Shown piece by piece: positions 61,611-64,000 of a stretch of DNA of 64,000 bases. Below the pieces are notes generated by a model. It was not told the DNA's origin and made no database searches. It saw nothing but the letters and a program-made list of their open reading frames with translations. The stretch is from AWTP1-13 sp963832445. Its GTDB lineage: Bacteria > Pseudomonadota > Alphaproteobacteria > Rhizobiales > Hyphomicrobiaceae. How positions within the stretch are numbered: position 1 is the first letter of the stretch; each line of letters opens with the position of its first letter. The stretch lies in the NCBI GenBank assembly GCA_963832445.1, contig CAWHUM010000013.1, positions 235,332 to 299,331 on the forward strand. Direction: 5' to 3'. The translations under genes and the position numbers were made by a program.

Positions 61611-63146
61611 CTACTCGCTTGCCTTTCGAAGGGCATCGCTCATTTGCGTTGTCCAGTCCGGGTTCTTAGCTCTTAGAACTGCCAAGACATCGCCGGGCTG
61701 CCTTTCGACTTTGTGCAGATCCCGGGCGCAATTGCGCGCTTCGTCCCACCGGTCAAGCTTGGCATAGCAGCAGGTTAGAACCTCCAAGGTAGTCCACCAG
61801 TTCGGTCGAACCTGTAAAGCCCGGATCGCTGCCTCAAGCGCGGCCTCCGTCCTTCCGGCAAAAAGATGGGCCAGGGCGAGCATATTGAACCAAACGAAGT
61901 TTTGCGGATCGTAGGGGCTCAGCCGCAGCCCATGTTCCAGAGGCGCAATTGCTTCCGCTGCGCGTCCACTGAAGAGAAGCGCCATTCCCAGACCCAGATG
62001 ACCGAGCGCAAAGCTGGGGCTGATCTCGATCGCCTTCCTTGTCGTGCGGATCGCCTGATCAAGGTGGCCCGAGAAGATGCTGACAATTGCAAGGGCGTAA
62101 TGCGAGTAGGGATTGCGCTCATCGAGATAGACGGCCTTGAGGGCGGCTTGCATCCCTTCCTGCTGCTCAACAGCCGGGTTCTCTGCCCAGCCATAGGGAA
62201 CGACTCCAGCGCTGACCCGGGCGAGCCAGATGTGTGCCTCCGGAAGTTCGGGATCGAGCTTACAAGCCTCGCGAAACAGTTCGCGTGCTCTTAGGTGGTT
62301 CTCCCGCGTCACCTGATGGAAATGCCAAGTCCCGCGCCGTACCAGATCCCAGGCCGTCATATTCCCTGTGTGCCGGGCCGCGGCTTGGGCGCCTTCGGTC
62401 TTCAGCAGCTCCGGTTCGGCCGCGCCTGCAACGCGCTCGGCGATCTCGTCCTGTATGGCGAAAAGTTCGGTCAGCTCCAGGTCGTAGCGTTCCGCCCAGA
62501 TGTGGTTGCCTGAGTGGGCATCGACCAACTGCGCGGAAATGCGAACACGTTGGCCGGATTTGCGCACGCTGCCTTCGAGAAGATAGCGAACACCGAGTTC
62601 TCGGGCGACCTGCTTGGCGTCAGACGACTTGTCCTTGTAGGCGAAGCTGGAATTGCGCGCGATCACGAAGAACCAACGAAAGCGCGTCAGGGCCGTGATG
62701 ATGTCTTCGGTGATGCCGTCGGCCAGATACTCCTGTTCCTTGTCTCCGCCCAGATTGATGAACGGCAAGGCAGCGATCGACGGGCGGTGCTCGCCCTCGG
62801 TTTCCACCGCGGCACCGCGATCGGTGTCGGGTTGTGAAGTAACACTGCCGATGAAACGGTATCCGGAGCGTGGGACCGTTGCGATCCACTCCCCTCCATC
62901 GTGGGAGGGCCCGAGCTGCTTCCTGAGGGCCGCAATCTGAACCGAGAGGTTGCTCTCCTCGACCGCCGCATCTGACCACGCGGCCCGCATCAGATCGGCC
63001 TTGCTGAGTACCTGACCGGGCGCGCGGAGAAGCGTCAGCAACAGTTGCAGACCCTTGCTGCTGAGAGTAATTGGCCGGCCCTCTCGGACAAGGGTTCCGC
63101 GATCCACATCGAGGACGAATGGGCCAAAGGCGATCTTGGTGGCCAT
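61611..63146 (-). CDS. CadC-like winged-helix regulator with TolB-like and TPR domains
   Basis: A 511-residue protein from the ATG at 63146 (MATKIAFGPFVLDVDRGTLV). The OmpR-type winged helix reads PITLSSKGLQLLLTLLRAPG QVLSKADLM, AAVEESNLSVQIAALRKQLG and WIATVPRSGYRFIG. The TolB-like part has SIAALPFINLGGDKEQEYLA, GITEDIITALTRFRWFFVIA and LGVRYLLEGSVRKSGQRVRI SAQLVD. C-terminal TPRs include ISPSFALGHLGLGMALLFSG and NFVWFNMLALAHLFAGRTEA. No membrane helix is visible, unlike CadC itself. The upstream, divergent gene is a cupin (63269). Confidence 0.9.
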   Translation of the reverse strand: MATKIAFGPFVLDVDRGTLVREGRPITLSSKGLQLLLTLLRAPGQVLSKADLMRAAWSDAAVEESNLSVQIAALRKQLGPSHDGGEWIATVPRSGYRFIGSVTSQPDTDRGAAVETEGEHRPSIAALPFINLGGDKEQEYLADGITEDIITALTRFRWFFVIARNSSFAYKDKSSDAKQVARELGVRYLLEGSVRKSGQRVRISAQLVDAHSGNHIWAERYDLELTELFAIQDEIAERVAGAAEPELLKTEGAQAAARHTGNMTAWDLVRRGTWHFHQVTRENHLRARELFREACKLDPELPEAHIWLARVSAGVVPYGWAENPAVEQQEGMQAALKAVYLDERNPYSHYALAIVSIFSGHLDQAIRTTRKAIEISPSFALGHLGLGMALLFSGRAAEAIAPLEHGLRLSPYDPQNFVWFNMLALAHLFAGRTEAALEAAIRALQVRPNWWTTLEVLTCCYAKLDRWDEARNCARDLHKVERQPGDVLAVLRAKNPDWTTQMSDALRKASE

Positions 63147-63268
63147 GGGCGGACTTCTAGCGACGTTCGCAAGATTTCGGAATTTTTCGGCGCTCAATTC
63201 AAGACTTTTCCGCGCCAGGCCGGCGATCCTGCTGTCGTTGGTCCGATGTCACCGAACAGGAGGGTTCC

Positions 63269-63716
63269 ATGACAGCCTTGAGTGAAATCGTCAGGTCAGA
63301 AGGCAAGCGGGTCGGAGCCGCCCGGAAGGCGTCCGTGGTCAGGGCAGGTGCCAAATACTGGTCGGAACAGGGATCGGACTACGAGCCGGGCATCAGCGCG
63401 GAGACGGCCGGCTCGAAGGTCCTGTTTCTCGGGATCGTGACGCTTCCCGCGGGGGCGCGAACCCGGGCACACGTGCACGAGCGGCATGAGACCGCCCTCT
63501 ACCTGCTCGATGGTGAACTCGAGATTCGGACTGGGGACCAGCTGCAACACCGCGAGATTCGTTCGGTCCGGCGACTACATCTACATCCCGGCAAACGTTC
63601 TGCATGTTGCAGTCAATCGCGGAGAGAAAGCCGCGGTGTGCATCGGCACGCGCAATGAAGCGACCGCGCAGGAAAGCGTCGTGCTCTATCCTGAGATGGA
63701 CGCCAGGATACCGTAG
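63269..63716 (+). pseudogene. cupin-domain protein, one frameshift
   Basis: From the ATG at 63269 (MTALSEIVRSEGKRVGAARK) the first part has VLFLGIVTLPAGARTRAHVH ERHETALYLLDGELEIRTGD, the first cupin motif with metal-binding His and Glu. A break near 63543-63546 leads to the second motif FVRSGDYIYIPANVLHVAVN RGEKAAVCIGTRNEATAQES ending at 63716. Joined, it is a 148-residue small cupin (beta-barrel, metal site). It is divergent from the CadC-like regulator, 122 bases away, so it is a likely target. Confidence 0.8.
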
Positions 63717-63827
63717 GTGCGCGGGCGTCCGGCGTTGCGATTGAACTGTCGACTCCCGTCGAACGGCCCGGCGGGAGTTGCTGCAATTGGAGCTGCATGC
63801 GTCCCTCACCCTCGCGCTCGCGTCCCC

Positions 63828-63893
63828 GAAGCGTCAGTTGATCCCCCGATTCCGGACGAAGCGCTGCGCAGAAGTAGTCAGTTCCGTGCCACT
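63828..63893. repeat. 60-base intergenic repeat, copy 2
   Basis: See the copy at 60838-60902; the conserved core is CGCAGAAGTAGTC then GTTC and GTGCCA. The remaining sequence 63717-64000 shows no gene that can be supported before the window ends. Confidence 0.65.
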
Positions 63894-64000
63894 TTCTGCC
63901 GGGCGTAAGCGCATGTCGGTTGAATTCGAACGCCGCGCCGCCACGCGCATTGCCACCCGAGTTGTCATCCCTTGCCTCGGTCCCAACGCCAGGACTGGTG

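Overview
The window is 64 kb of GC-rich (estimated by eye at about 65%) chromosomal DNA with densely packed genes. Gene content suggests an alphaproteobacterium, most likely of the Hyphomicrobiales: a fused indolepyruvate:ferredoxin oxidoreductase, TRAP and tripartite-tricarboxylate (TTT) transporters, a NitT/TauT-type ABC operon, a one-domain LigD-like ligase, MEDS-type sensing, and dispersed palindromes of the GTCATCCCG and CCCTCCCC/GGGGAGGG type. This placement is inference; there is no rRNA or other phylogenetic marker here.

Layout. 0-10 kb: 2-oxoacid oxidoreductase (cut by the left edge), a DMT exporter, an MT-A70 methyltransferase, small GYD and CBS proteins, an acyl-CoA dehydrogenase, a VapBC module with a second antitoxin, nitronate monooxygenase and a glutathione transferase. 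10-16 kb: an Lrp regulator, a gamma-glutamylcyclotransferase-like protein, a PrpE-type acyl-CoA synthetase, then an unusual membrane pair: a PfkB-type kinase with a C-terminal membrane segment, and a six-helix membrane protein with a large soluble C-terminal domain. 16-22 kb: enolase-superfamily dehydratase, aminotransferase, PanB and a BTAD/TolB/TPR regulator. 22-35 kb: a minus-strand catabolic/uptake block (two amidases, TRAP permease and receptor, TctAB, a large FAD/Fe-S oxidoreductase). 35-40.5 kb: ornithine cyclodeaminase-like, serine-glyoxylate-type aminotransferase, enoyl-CoA hydratase and 3-hydroxyisobutyrate-type dehydrogenase. 40.6-49 kb is accessory in character: two close LuxR-type response regulators with no kinase, orphan small genes, a complete IS3-family element, a ligase-like domain protein and small secreted proteins. 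49-56.5 kb: a Tat-exported sulfatase, MgtC, PPK2, and a GntR regulator divergent from a MEDS-ATPase sensor. 57-60.7 kb: a NitT/TauT-type ABC transporter operon broken by many single-base frameshifts. 61-64 kb: a GYD protein, a CadC-like/TolB/TPR regulator and a cupin.

One feature runs through the whole window. Many otherwise well-conserved enzymes carry one single-base indel (acyl-CoA dehydrogenase, PrpE twice, aminotransferase, PanB, second amidase, enoyl-CoA hydratase, metallopeptidase, cupin), and 56.95-60.7 kb carries roughly one every 150-250 bases. Consensus errors are the simplest explanation. I report these genes as frameshifted and give the position of each break.

The best candidates for something undescribed are the PfkB-membrane/six-helix pair (12.97-15.95 kb), the MEDS-ATPase sensor that shows no phospho-acceptor box, and the paired GTGTCAGACCC palindromes at 19.1 and 39.6 kb. 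No CRISPR array, tRNA, rRNA or replication origin was seen.
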